Positions 31,460-42,081 of a DNA stretch of 64,000 nucleotides are shown in pieces. A program made the position numbers and the translations under genes. Every line of letters begins with the position of its first letter. Within the stretch, counting starts at the first letter, position 1. Origin of the DNA: Bacillus sp. JCM 19058. GTDB lineage: Bacteria; Bacillota; Bacilli; Bacillales_H; Bacillaceae_D. The stretch covers positions 1-64,000 of the forward strand of contig BAXO01000018.1 of assembly GCA_001310555.1 (NCBI GenBank). The letters are read 5' to 3'. Below the pieces are notes generated by a model, which saw nothing but the letters and a program-made list of their open reading frames with translations, did no database searches and was not told the origin of the DNA.

Positions 31460-32425
31460 ATGGAAAAAAATATCGTTGTATCAAGTAAGCAAGCGCCGAA
31501 ATTAAACAAACGAAGTTGGTCACACGTGCTATTCATCGTTTGGAAAAATAAAGCTTTTTATCTGATGCTGTTGCCCGGGCTGGTCTACTTTATTATTTAT
31601 AAGTACGTTCCTATGTACGGTGTCATTATTGCCTTTAAAGATTTCAATATTATGGAGGGTATTATCGGGAGTCCATGGGCAGATCCGTGGTATAAGCATT
31701 TCCAATCATTTTACCAATCTCCCTATTTTGAGCAGCTATTAACGAACACGTTTATCATCAGCTTCTACAAGTTAATATTTGGTGCGTTTCCGCCAATCCT
31801 GCTCGCCATTATTTTTCATGAATGTCGGCTGATTTGGTACAGGCGAATAGTGCAAACGCTGAGCTATATGCCTCACTTTTTATCATGGGTTATTATTTAC
31901 GGGATATTGCTAGCGTTTCTTTCCGAAAGTACTGGCTTGATCAATGGCTGGCTTTCTGAAATAGGAATTGGGCCAATAAACTTTTTGACCTCCTTGGACT
32001 GGTTCAGGGGAATATTAGTTGGCTCTGATATTTGGCAAAATATTGGTTGGGGCGCGATTATTTACTTGGCTGGAATGTCAGCGATTAGTCCGGAGCTTTA
32101 TGAAGCGGCAAGAGTGGATGGCGCTAACCGGCTAAGAATGATTTGGCATATTACTTTACCGGGGATAAGGAACTTGATTATTTTATTGTTTATTTTACAG
32201 CTCGGCCGCTTTATGGATGCCGGGTTTGAACAGATATACATTCTTTATAATATCCAGGTCTATCCTGTCGCCGATATTTTAGACACTTGGGTATTTCGGG
32301 TAGGGTTACAGCAAATGAATTTTAGCTTAGGCGCCGCAGTCGGTTTGTTTAAGTCGTTAATAGGACTAGTTCTGGTCCTCGGTGCTAATCGCTTAGCAAG
32401 GAGATGGGGGGGCGGAATATGGTAA
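31460..32425 (+). CDS. carbohydrate ABC transporter permease, LplB-like
   Basis: 321-residue inner-membrane subunit, intact, with six membrane helices and the EAA loop (Y-E-A-A-R-V-D-G-A-N-R) near 32100 that docks the ATPase. The length and the N-terminal W-K-N-K-A-F-Y-L-M-L-L-P-G match the LplB/YtcP-type oligosaccharide importers that sit beside YesMN systems. ATG 31460 with GAGGTGATG upstream is preferred to the longer frame at 31445. Overlaps the next permease gene by 7 bp. Confidence 0.9.
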   Translation: MEKNIVVSSKQAPKLNKRSWSHVLFIVWKNKAFYLMLLPGLVYFIIYKYVPMYGVIIAFKDFNIMEGIIGSPWADPWYKHFQSFYQSPYFEQLLTNTFIISFYKLIFGAFPPILLAIIFHECRLIWYRRIVQTLSYMPHFLSWVIIYGILLAFLSESTGLINGWLSEIGIGPINFLTSLDWFRGILVGSDIWQNIGWGAIIYLAGMSAISPELYEAARVDGANRLRMIWHITLPGIRNLIILLFILQLGRFMDAGFEQIYILYNIQVYPVADILDTWVFRVGLQQMNFSLGAAVGLFKSLIGLVLVLGANRLARRWGGGIW

Positions 32426-33279
32426 AGGGAATGGAAGATCGCTTATTTAACAGCATCATTTACATAATTCTTGGGAGCGTCGCTATCGTGGCACTTTTCC
32501 CCCTGCTCTATGTATTTGCTGTCTCGATAACCCCCTATGGAGAGGTTCTTAAAAACGGGGGCTACATCGTCATTCCTCGAGGCTTTACATTGGAAGCATA
32601 CAGGCAGCTATTATCTCAGGCGGCGATTCCGCGCGCTTTCGGGGTAACGATGTTTATTACTGTTATCGGGACGATTGTGAATTTGCTCCTTACGATATTA
32701 ATGCATATCCTTTGAGCAGAAAGAAATTGCCGGGGAGAAAATTTTTTTTGATGCTAGTTGTCTTTACGATTCTTTTCAGTGGAGGGATTATTCCGACATA
32801 CTTAGTCGTTCGTGCGACAGGATTACTTGATTCGATTTGGTCAATGATTATTCCAAATGCAGTTTGGGCATTTAATTTGCTTGTGATGAAAAGCTTTTTT
32901 TGAAAACCTGCCGGAAGAATTATTTGATTCAGCCCGTATTGACGGTGCACGCGAATGGCGCATCCTATTACAAATTGTTTTGCCTTTATCGTTGCCAGTT
33001 ATTTTAACGATTGGTTTGTTTTATGCAGTTGGCCACTGGAACGAGTTTTTTCAGGCAATTATGTATATTACAAAAACAGAGCTTTATCCGTTACAGGTTA
33101 TCATTCGAAATATTTTAATGCAAGCACAAAACACGGAGGTGATGGTAGAGGAATATGTACCGACGACGACGCTGCAAATGGCGGCTGTCATTATTGCTAG
33201 TGTACCGATCATTATTGTTTATCCGTTTATACAGAAGCATTTTACAAAAGGGATGATGCTTGGCTCGATCAAGGGATGA
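32419..33279 (+). CDS. carbohydrate ABC transporter permease, LplC-like (frameshifted)
   Basis: Second permease, about 287 residues, six helices. The EAA loop reads F-D-S-A-R-I-D-G-A-R-E near 32930 and the C-terminus ends G-M-M-L-G-S-I-K-G, typical of the LplC branch. Frame breaks near 32698 and in the T8 run at about 32894-32901. Start ATG 32419 overlaps the end of the upstream permease gene. Works with the LplB-like subunit to form the channel. Confidence 0.88.
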
Positions 33280-33296
33280 TGAAAGGGGTAATCGCA

Positions 33297-34797
33297 TGAA
33301 CAAACGTCATTTAATTAGTTTCGCTACTATCTTTTTGTTGTTAATAGGGTGTGCGACAGTAGGAGAGGTGAGTCAAGGGGATGAAAGGGAAGGCGCGCAA
33401 GACCATGAAGGAATGCTCGATAAGCCTGTCGAGCTTGAAGCTATAACGACAGGGTCTGCATTACCTACGCCTGATCCGATACTGGAGGCATTGAATGAAG
33501 AGTTAAATATGAACTTACGAATGAATACGTTTTCTTCGGCAGACGATTATTTCAATCAATTAAATGTTCGTATGGCTGCCGGTAACCTACCGGATATTAT
33601 CCATGTCCAGGATCGTCAGAAAATGTCTGAATATGCAGAAAAGGGGATGTTGCTGGACTTGACTCCTTACGTCGAGCAGCTACAACCATCCATCGACTTT
33701 GTCGGAGAAGACAATTGGAGAAAAGGGAATCTGGAGGGAAAGCAATACGGTATTCCTAGAATTCCCGACGTTCCGTTTGCTACGTGGTGGGTTCGCAAGG
33801 ATTGGCTCGATGAACTAGGCCTTGCTGTTCCTACCAACTTGGAGGAATTAGCGACTGTTGCTGAAGCCTTTACTTTGGACGATCCGGATCGGAATGGTCA
33901 AAACGATACGTATGGGTTGACAGGGGCTGGAATCGCTGCATTTAACGGAATTTTCAGTGCTTATAATGTTGGAAACTTGGCAGCTTTTATTTTAAAGATA
34001 ACGAGGTGGTCAATTCATTGTACGATCCGGATATAGTTGAAGCGCTAACTTTTATTAAGCAGTTAGTCGCAAACGGAGTCGTTGATCCAGAACTTATCGC
34101 AAATACTGGTAGACAGCATTTGGACAAAATATATCAAGGAAATTACGGTTTGATTTACCATCCTTGGACAGATATTGCCAAAAACGAAAACCAAGAGGAA
34201 ATCAAAACCGTCAATCCTAAGGCAGAATGGGTGCAAATTAAGGCACTGACCGGGCCAGGAGGCAACTTGGATGGTAGCTATGATGTTGCGAGCGTATCAA
34301 GAATGTGGGCTTTTCCGAAAGCGTTGGAAAACGATCCAGATAAGTTAGAGAAAATCATCGATTTGTTTAACTATATTTCAGAGGAAGAAGGAAATTTGCT
34401 CGTAATGTATGGCTTTGAAGGCATCAACTACGAGAAAGACGGTGCGGAGATTAACATTACAAATGAGGAAGGAGTCGGTCACTCTCACATTTACCAATTT
34501 ACCGGGCGGCCGAATGCTGACTATTTAGCCGCCAAGTTTGGCTATATTCAAGAGGAAATCGATTTTGCGATTGCTCAGCCTCGTGTCGAAACCTACAACA
34601 GCGTCGTCCGTTTACCCGAAGGATATGTTGCGTCAGATGCAGAGCGTTATATTGAGGAGGAAATCATCAAGTTTGTATACGGAAATCGACCGCTGGAGGA
34701 ATATGACGAATTCTTGCAAACGTTAGAGAGCACGTTTAACTACGATGTCTATGTGGCTTCAGCAAAAGAACAAATAAACGAGTATCTTAAACAGTAG
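33297..34797 (+). CDS. ABC transporter extracellular solute-binding lipoprotein, LplA-like (frameshifted)
   Basis: About 500 residues. Lipoprotein signal with lipobox L-L-I-G-C, acidic linker, then a family 1 solute-binding fold (N-L-P-D-I-I-H-V near 33590; D-P-D-R-N-G-Q-N-D-T-Y-G-L-T, a motif common in LplA-type binders, near 33890). It captures an oligosaccharide outside the cell and delivers it to the two permeases. A frame break near 33980 is not in a long homopolymer. GAAAGGGG precedes ATG 33297. Confidence 0.88.
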
Positions 34798-34848
34798 GGA
34801 ACGTCGTAAGACAAGAGCGAAACGATAATACGGAAGGGGAGAATTGTG

Positions 34849-36129
34849 ATGTCAAAGAACAATTATGATGTGATTGTTGCCGGGGGAGGACCTAGCGGCA
34901 TTGCTGCAGCAGTGGCTTCGGCAAGAAATGGAGCAAAAACGCTACTCGTTGAACGATATGGCTTTTTAGGCGGAGCAGGGACTGCAATGATGGTTAATCC
35001 GTGGATGACGTATTCGGCTGGACCGAAGCAAATTATTTATGGTGTTTTGCAGGAATTAATTAATGGAATGACAGAGATGGGGATGTACGGACATCCAAAG
35101 CAAAAAACAGCTTTTGACCCTGAGGCGTTGAAATACGTGGCAGAGCACCTTTGTTTAAATGCCGGAGTCGAGCTTCTCTACCATACGTTTTTGGGCGATA
35201 CACAAATGGATTCGACAGGACGGACCATACAGTCTATTAAAGTAGCGAATAAAGCTGGTCTTGTTGATTTAAGCGCCAAAATGTTCGTTGATACGACTGG
35301 AGACGCTGATTTGTCTGCTCTTGCCGGTGCCGAGGTTCATAAGGGGAGAGAGGTAGATAGTTTGAGCCAGCCAATGACTTTAAATTTTCGGATGGCAAAT
35401 GTTGACCTTGAGAGAATGCCCTCGCGTCAGGAAATGACCGAGCGATATATTGAGGCGAAGCAACGGGGCGAATTAACGTGCCCAAGAGAAAATGTCCTAT
35501 TGTTTTATGCCAATCAGGAGGGTGTCATTCATTTTAATCAGACAAGAGTGATTAAGAAAGATGCAACCGATCCATGGGATTTAACTGCAGCTGAAATTGA
35601 GGCAAGAGAACAAGTACAGGAATTCGTTGCTTTTCTCCATAAGCACGTTGCTGGCTTCGAAGACGCTTATTTGCAAACAACTGCTCCACAAATAGGGGTA
35701 AGGGAATCTCGTCGTGTAATGGGAGAATATAAGCTGACGTCAGAGGAATTGCTAGAAGCTTGCAAATTTGATGATGTGATTGCGCTAGGCTCCTACCCGG
35801 TAGATATTCATAACCCTGCCGGGGAAGGCACGCTCCTGCAGCATTTAGCACCAGGTGAGTGGTACGACATACCTTTTCGCTCATTGCTCCCAAGAAAGAT
35901 AGAAAATTTAATCGTCGGAGGACGACCGATCTCAGCCACTCATGAAGCTCATTCCGCTATTCGGGTTCAACCGATAGCAATAGCGATAGGGCAGGCGGCA
36001 GGTACAGCGGCAGCAATATGTGTTAAAGAAAAAGCTAGTCCAAGGGAGATTAATATTAAGAAGATTCAAACCTCCTTGCTCGAACAAGGAGCTTACCTCG
36101 GGCCGCAGTTCGAAACCGAGTCTGTATAA
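34849..36129 (+). CDS. FAD-dependent oxidoreductase (FAD_oxidored type) in importer operon
   Basis: 426 residues, intact. N-terminal FAD motif V-A-G-G-G-P-S-G-I-A-A-A and the second conserved block V-E-R-Y-G-F-L-G-G-A-G-T are typical of PF12831 oxidoreductases; the C-terminus has the family's I-V-G-G-R-P-I-S-A-T-H-E-A-H and I-R-V-Q-P segments. It sits 51 bp after the solute-binding gene, with its own RBS (AAGGGGAG), so it is probably the last gene of the importer operon and may oxidise the imported sugar or a derivative. No glycoside hydrolase accompanies it. Confidence 0.85.
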   Translation: MSKNNYDVIVAGGGPSGIAAAVASARNGAKTLLVERYGFLGGAGTAMMVNPWMTYSAGPKQIIYGVLQELINGMTEMGMYGHPKQKTAFDPEALKYVAEHLCLNAGVELLYHTFLGDTQMDSTGRTIQSIKVANKAGLVDLSAKMFVDTTGDADLSALAGAEVHKGREVDSLSQPMTLNFRMANVDLERMPSRQEMTERYIEAKQRGELTCPRENVLLFYANQEGVIHFNQTRVIKKDATDPWDLTAAEIEAREQVQEFVAFLHKHVAGFEDAYLQTTAPQIGVRESRRVMGEYKLTSEELLEACKFDDVIALGSYPVDIHNPAGEGTLLQHLAPGEWYDIPFRSLLPRKIENLIVGGRPISATHEAHSAIRVQPIAIAIGQAAGTAAAICVKEKASPREINIKKIQTSLLEQGAYLGPQFETESV

Positions 36130-36254
36130 GTAAATTCAAGAGCACTGGCGAAAATACATTCAACAATGCAGCAGTCGCCAAGCGTAGCGCTTCATCCGGT
36201 ATGGGCGTTTGTCAGCGAGAACACATGCGACGCTTAAACTGGAAAAGTATAAGG

Positions 36255-36297
36255 TGAAAAAAAAGCGTGCACAAGCCTTTGCCTGTGTACGCTTTTT
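36255..36297. terminator. bidirectional terminator
   Basis: A stem of about 14 bp (AAAAAGCGTGCACA / TGTGTACGCTTTTT) with a 10-nt loop and A/T tracts on both sides lies between the convergent oxidoreductase and pyridoxine kinase genes. Confidence 0.8.
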
Positions 36298-36298
36298 G

Positions 36299-37115
36299 TC
36301 ATTGCCCGAGCGATTTTCGATAACCGCCATGATTGACGGAGCCAACATATTGATTCAGTCGTGACGAGTGCTTAATCGCGGCTGTGATAAAGGCTTTCGC
36401 AGTCTCGATTGCTTTCATGACGTCACTACCTTTCGCTAATTCAGCCGTGATCGCCGCCGAAAATGTGCACCCTGCTCCATGTGTATAGGAGGTCGGTACG
36501 ATGTCTGATTCCAGCAAGGTAAAATCGTTTCCGTCGAAGAGCACATCCACTGCTTTGTCGTGGCCGCTCAGCTTACCGCCTTTGACGATAACATATTTTG
36601 CTCCTTGCTCCTGAATTCGCGCAGCGGCTTCCTTCATTTCTTCAACGGTTGTTACTTTGCTTAATCCGCTTATTTGCGAAGCCTCAAACAGGTTAGGTGT
36701 TACGACGAGAGCATGGGGAACAAGGACATCTCGCAAGCATGCATCAATTTCTGGATGCAGTGCCTCGTCTGCTCCCTTGCAGACCATGACTGGGTCGACA
36801 ACAAGGTTATCAATTCCGTACTGCTTAACCTTGTCGGCAACGAGCTCTATCACTTCAATGGAACCGAGCATGCCAGTCTTAGCACTGTCAACGCCAATGC
36901 CAGCTAATACCGTCTCTAATTGCTTGTCAAGAGCTTCTAATGGCTGAGGGATCACTTCATGAAACCAATCTCGATGCGGGTCTTGTGCGACAATAACAGT
37001 TAAAGCATTCATTCCGTAAACACCAAGCTCTTGGAACGTTTTTAAATCAGCCTGTAAACCGGCACCTCCACTTGTATCAGAACCAGCAATGGTTAATGCT
37101 TTTTTTTCTAGTCAT
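36299..37115 (-). CDS. pdxK: pyridoxine/pyridoxal kinase, ThiD-like fold (frameshifted)
   Basis: About 271-residue ribokinase-fold enzyme phosphorylating pyridoxine/pyridoxal in B6 salvage. Features: L-T-I-A-G-S-D-T-S-G-G-A-G-L-Q-A-D at the N-terminus, V-D-P-V-M-V-C-K-G-A, T-P-N-L-F-E-A, and Y-T-H-G-A-G-C-T-F-S-A-A with the catalytic Cys/Asp-loop region. The close match throughout to B. subtilis PdxK favours this over the HMP kinase ThiD. ATG 37115 has AGGAGTGG upstream. An A8 run on the coding strand (about 37100-37107) breaks the frame after the third codon. Confidence 0.85.
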
Positions 37116-37286
37116 CGTAATGTCCACTCCTAATATAGTTCTTTTTTTTATTATACTAAACCGAATGAAAGGAACATTGCAAGATTTTGCGATGAAATGT
37201 AACTGTCAAAAAAACGTGAATTGATTTGTGTGGAGAAGTAAGCTAGTATAAATCTGTTGTGCTTATTGAAAGGAGACGTTTTTGCT

Positions 37287-38653
37287 ATGGCTAACAGACA
37301 AAAGGAAGCCCGATCGTTTGCTAGTATTGATTATTTTGCTTTTATTATTCCATCGTTGGTTGGGATTTTACTATTTATGGTTCCGTTAAAAATAAATGGA
37401 GATGTCACCTTGACGGTTGCGTTTTTAGCTGATTTAGTTCAGATGCTTCTAGGGGAACAGCTCCCAACGATTGTTACAATATTGCTTGTCTTATCCGCCT
37501 TGCTATCGCTCGTTGGCTCAATAGCGAGGCCGAGTATTTTTACGAGGTGCGAGTTTTGGTCAGCTTTATTTGTGTTAACTCCTTTTTGGCTTATCCTTCG
37601 TCTCGTCGGTGTCTTTTTTTGCTGTCGTTACGTTACTTAAGGTTGGACCTCAGTTCATCTGGTCTGAGTCAACTGGCAGCGTTCTATTGTACGATTTGCT
37701 GCCAATTTTGTTTTCTGTTTTTCTATTCGCCGGTTTTTTTCTGCCTTTGTTAATGAATTTTGGTTTAATGGAGCTGTTCGGTGCCTTGATGAATCGGATT
37801 ATGCGGCCGGTGTTTACTTTGCCTGGACGTTCGTCGATCGATTGTATCGCCTCTTGGATCGGCGATGGGACCATCGGCGTCCTTTTGACAAAGAAACAAT
37901 ATGAGGAAGGCTTCTATACGAAGCGCGAAGCGGCGGTCATCGGCACGACCTTTTCTGTTGTGTCGATTACATTTAGTATCGTCATTTTACAGCTCATGGA
38001 GCTTGAGCATCTCTTTATACCTTATTACTTGACGATTGCGCTCGCTGGTTTCGTTGCCGCGCTCATCTGTCCACGAATCCCGCCGCTCTCCCGGAAATCG
38101 GATACCTTTATTAATGAACAAGCGGCTAAAGAAGATGAGTCTCTACCGGCCGGAACTTCAGCCTTTCGTTGGGGGATGGAGCAAGCGTTAACTCGGGCTT
38201 CTGCAAACAAAAAATGGATGTATCACTTACAAAGCGGTGCAAAAAAACGTCCTTGATATGTGGTTTGGCGTGATTCCAGTCGTAATGGCCCTTGGTACAG
38301 CTGCTGTTATTGTTGCTGAGTATACAGCTGTATTCGAATATTTGGGTGCGCCTTTTATTCCGATTTTGTCAGCCATGCAGGTGCCAGAAGCGGCGCAGGC
38401 ATCACAGACGATGGTGATCGGTTTTGCCGATATGTTTTTGCCGGCAGTCATTGGTAGCGGGATCGAAAGTGACATGACGAGGTTTATCATAGCCTGTGTC
38501 TCGGTCACACAGCTCATCTATATGTCGGAAATCGGCGGTCTATTATTAGCCTCAAGACTACCAGTCACTTTTGTTGATCTTGTCCTGATCTTTATTCAGC
38601 GAACGATTATTACTTTGCCGGTCATCGTTATCATTGCCCATATTATATTTTAA
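37287..38653 (+). CDS. YjiH-family nucleoside-recognition (Gate) membrane protein (frameshifted)
   Basis: About 455 residues, 9-11 membrane helices. A Gate-domain pattern is visible: G-R-S-S-I-D-C-I-A-S-W-I-G-D-G-T-I-G-V-L-L-T-K-K-Q-Y near 37830 and its second half near 38440 (A-D-M-F-L-P-A-V-I-G-S-G). These proteins relate to nucleoside transporters and spore maturation proteins; cargo unknown. Breaks in the T run at about 37613-37620 and the A7 run near 38240. AAAGGAG precedes ATG 37287, which is preferred to the upstream open frame. Confidence 0.8.
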
Positions 38654-38807
38654 ATAAACTCGAATAGCACGGGGATGCAAGTGAAAGTGAGCGTTCTACC
38701 TCCTCCACGCTCTGCTAACGGGTAGTCTCTTGCCGCTTGAAAAAGGATTAAGAGAAAAGTAATGCTATTCACAGGTTGTCAAGGTATGATCAACGTGCAA
38801 AACTGTT

Positions 38808-38838
38808 ATTGCTTCGTTTCAAACGGAGCAATATTTTC
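38808..38838 (+). terminator. candidate terminator before ung
   Basis: A near-perfect hairpin (ATTGCTTCGTTT / AAACGGAGCAAT) followed by ATTTTCCTTTT. It lies 155 bp after the YjiH-family gene and 60 bp before ung, whose promoter must lie at or after it. Confidence 0.55.
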
Positions 38839-38892
38839 CTTTTGTTGTGCTAAAATAGAAAACGAGATTTAGCTGGAGCGGGGGAATCAAAG

Positions 38893-39581
38893 ATGACTAT
38901 CTTAACAAACGATTGGAATGAAGTGGTAGGAAAAGAATTTGAACAGCCCTATTATCGTAAGCTGAGAGGTTTTTTTTAAAACAGGAATATGAAACGAGAA
39001 CGATTTATCCGTCGATGTATGATTTATTCAATGCGCTTCATTATACGCCTTATGCGAAAACAAAAGCGGTTATCCTCGGACAGGATCCGTATCATGGACC
39101 TGGACAAGCACATGGACTCAGCTTTTCGGTCAAGCCTGGAGTGAAAATCCCACCTTCCTTGCAAAATATGTTTAAGGAACTGAAGGACGATCTAGGTTAT
39201 CCGCCTCCCAACAACGGATATCTCGTGTCGTGGGCGAAGCAAGGGGTGCTGCTTTTAAATACGGTGCTTTCTGTCAGAAGGGGAGAAGCAGCATCTCATC
39301 AAGGAGCAGGTTGGGAGCTGTTTACAAATAGAGTGATTGAACAGCTGAATGAACGAGAAAAACCGATTATTTTCGTACTTTGGGGTCGGCATGCCCAGGC
39401 CAAGCAGGAATTAATTACGAATCGCCATCATCACGTGCTGGCAGCGCCGCATCCAAGTCCGTTTTCGGCCAATCGCGGCTTCTTTGGTAGCCGGCCTTTT
39501 TCGCAGATCAATAACCTTCTCGCCGAACAAGGTGAAGAGCAATCGATTGGCAACTACCCGACGTGTAAGTCGAACGACTAG
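38893..39581 (+). CDS. ung: uracil-DNA glycosylase (frameshifted)
   Basis: Base-excision repair enzyme, about 229 residues, that removes uracil from DNA. The water-activating motif G-Q-D-P-Y-H-G lies near 39085, the F-S-V-K-P-G and H-P-S-P-F-S-A (DNA-intercalation loop) motifs follow. The first ~27 codons from ATG 38893 are separated by the T8 run at 38970-38977; comparison with B. subtilis Ung suggests T6, so two bases may be extra here. The gene is followed after 15 bp by the AbrB-family transporter gene, likely co-transcribed. Confidence 0.93.
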
Positions 39582-39596
39582 GAAGAAGGTGTCTGA

Positions 39597-40643
39597 ATGC
39601 AAAAGCTCCTATACTTTGGTGTTGCGCTTGGAGTTGGAGCGATTTTTTACAAGCTCCATATCCCAGCTGGATGGCTTCTTGGGTCGATGCTGACAGGCGT
39701 CATCTGGTCCTTGTTTGTCAACAAGCTCATCTTGCCAGATCGTCTATTCAAGGTAGCGTTGGCGATAATCGGTGGAAATATCGGCTTTATGGTCGTCCCT
39801 GAGCAGTTTTTAAGCTACCCACTACTTCTACCGCCATTTATCTTGACGTTGTTCTTGACAATTTTGATGAGCTTATTTCTCGGAAGGCTGATGGCTCGGT
39901 ATACTAGTCTCGATGCAAATACTGCTTTCTTTTGCTGCTTACCTGGAGGCGCTTCAGAAGTGATTGCGATCAGTAAAGAGTATGGAGCCGATCAAGGCAT
40001 TGTGGCTGCCTTTCATACGACGAGGATCACTTTGTTTGTTTTTCTTATCCCACTTCTCGTTGGAATCAATGTCCCCGTGCCAAGGCAGCCCTTAACTGGG
40101 GGATATTCGCTCACCTCAATTTTAGTTGCACTTATTTGTTTAGCCTGCATCGTCTTATTGACATTCTTGCTTGGCAAAAAAAGTTGTTTTTCCTGGTGGA
40201 GCGCTTTTTATAGCGCTTGCCCTCGGTTTTGTGACTCATCAATGGGTCGTACCCGGGATCGAGATGCCTGGCTTTGTCACGGGACTAGCTCAAGCATTCA
40301 TGGGTGCGATTATTGGAATGAGAATTGACCGGAAAACCTTTGCAGAGCTTCGACATATCGGTGGTGTCAGTATGATGATCCTCGGCTTATATTTTTTTAT
40401 CAAGTCTGGGGCTGGCAGCTGTTTTCTATTTGCTGACTCCTTTGCAGTTTTTTTCCGAGCTTGCTAAGTATTGTCCCTGCCGGTGCAGCGGAAATGGCGT
40501 CGACGGCGACAGCATTACAAACAGAACCGACCGTCGTTGCAACGATGCAAATATTGAGGGTACTCGTATTATTACTTGCCTTGCCATTATTAATATCTCT
40601 GTTTGCCAAACCGCGACAGCCTTCCGTTAAGAGGGCAGAATAA
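39597..40643 (+). CDS. AbrB-family membrane transporter (frameshifted)
   Basis: About 348 residues, 9-11 membrane segments forming two repeats, each with the G-x-x-x-G-L-x-P-A-G-W-L-L-G or P-A-G-A-A-E-M-A type motif (first copy near 39660, C-P-G-G-A-S-E-V near 39945, P-A-G-A-A-E-M near 40478). The repeat is the membrane AbrB duplication (PF05145), not the DNA-binding AbrB. Its function is not established; older annotations call it ammonia monooxygenase. Breaks in the A7 run near 40175-40181 and the T7 runs near 40392-40398 and 40447-40453. Confidence 0.8.
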
Positions 40644-40798
40644 ACGATGGCTATTCCGTTCGGTCCTGCAGCCTTAGAAAATCTGTCAGATTATCTTTCG
40701 AAACGATAGACTCCATGACAGAGCTCCTTATAATTAATAACTATAGAATAGCTTACTAGACGTCAGTAAAGCTGTCCTTGATTAAAGGAGTGATTTCT

Positions 40799-42080
40799 TT
40801 GGACGAAGCCATTTTTTTAATGAACAATTTGTGGTTAATCGTTGCTGCCATTCTCGTCTTATTTATGCAAGGCGGCTTTATTTTGCTCGAAGCTGGATCG
40901 ACTCGGATGAAAAATGCTGGGCATATTGCCGGTAAAACGATTTTCACCGTCGGAATTGCTTCAATTGTTTTCTGGGCGGTTGGCTATGGCTTTATTTACG
41001 GTAACGGGAACGCACTAATTGGTCTATCTCATTTTTTCTATGGTGATTTTACGACAATGGGCGATGATGTAGCCGGCTCGATCGACTTTTTTTTCCAGCT
41101 AACGTTTGCTGCAATTGCGTTAACGATTGCCTTTGGAGGCTTTGCAGAAAGGGGGAAACTGGCAGCGTACCTTATTTTTGCTATTCTTTTCTCAGCCTTT
41201 GTTTATCCGATTATTGCGCATTGGATATGGGGGGAAGGCTGGTTAGCCGATTTAGGTAAGCAGGATTTCGCTGGCTCTACAGTCGTTCACTTGACGGGGG
41301 CGATGGGGGCGTTGGCGGCGACGCTCCTGCTAAAGCCGCGTCTTGGAAAGTATAACAAGGATGGTTCAGCAAATGATTTAGCGGGCCACAATCAAGTTTA
41401 TACTGCTTTAGGTGTGTTAATCCTTTGGGTCGGCTGGTTCGGCTTTAATGCAGGCAGTACGGGCGGGGTAATGGATGCATTCTTCGGTTACGTTGCGCTG
41501 AATACCCAGCTTGCAGCTGGTGCTGGAGCCATTGCTGCGCTGTTCATTACCTGGGCAATAACAGGGAAGTCGGATATCCCGACGATGTTAAACGGTGCTT
41601 TAGCCGGGCTTGTTGCGATTACTGCCTCTTGTGCGTTCGTCGCCCCTTGGGCAGCTGTCATTATCGGCCTGATTGGCGGTCTTATCGTATTTTTCAGTAT
41701 GAAATTTTTTGACAAGAAACAAATCGACGATCCGATTTTTGCACTGTCTGTTCATGGTGTTGCTGGAGTTTGGGGGACGATTTCAACAGGCTTTTTTTGC
41801 GACACCAGAGCTTGCCGCAATGAACGGAGGAGCTGCAGGACTGTTTTATGGCGGGGGGCTTGCACAGCTTGGAGTTCAAGTGTTAAGTGTTGTTGTTTGT
41901 GGCTTATTCGCTTTTGCCGCCTCATATATTCTATTGCTGATGACTAGAGCGATACTTGGAGGACTTCGAGTCTCTGAGGAGGAGGAGGTTATCGGACTGG
42001 ATATGAGTGAGCATGGGAGCTACGGCTATCCAGAAAATATGCCAAGCGAAAAAGAAACCGATCGTACGGTTGGAGCATAA
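40799..42080 (+). CDS. amt: ammonium transporter Amt (frameshifted)
   Basis: Ammonium channel, about 426 residues, 11 membrane helices. Signature segments: Q-G-G-F-I-L-L-E-A-G (helix 1), D-F-A-G-S-T-V-V-H-L-T-G (pore region), W-F-G-F-N-A-G-S, H-G-V-A-G-V-W-G. TTG 40799 with AAAGGAGTG just upstream is the best start. A T7 run at about 41791-41797 breaks the frame before the last helix. The cytoplasmic tail is acidic. Bacillus amt genes are normally followed by a PII gene (glnK); here a DUF294 nucleotidyltransferase follows 1 bp later. Confidence 0.9.
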
Positions 42081-42081
42081 A

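Noticed and set aside
35237..35893. Minus-strand frames opposite the FAD oxidoreductase
   Set aside because: Antisense shadows of an intact gene, without start signals.
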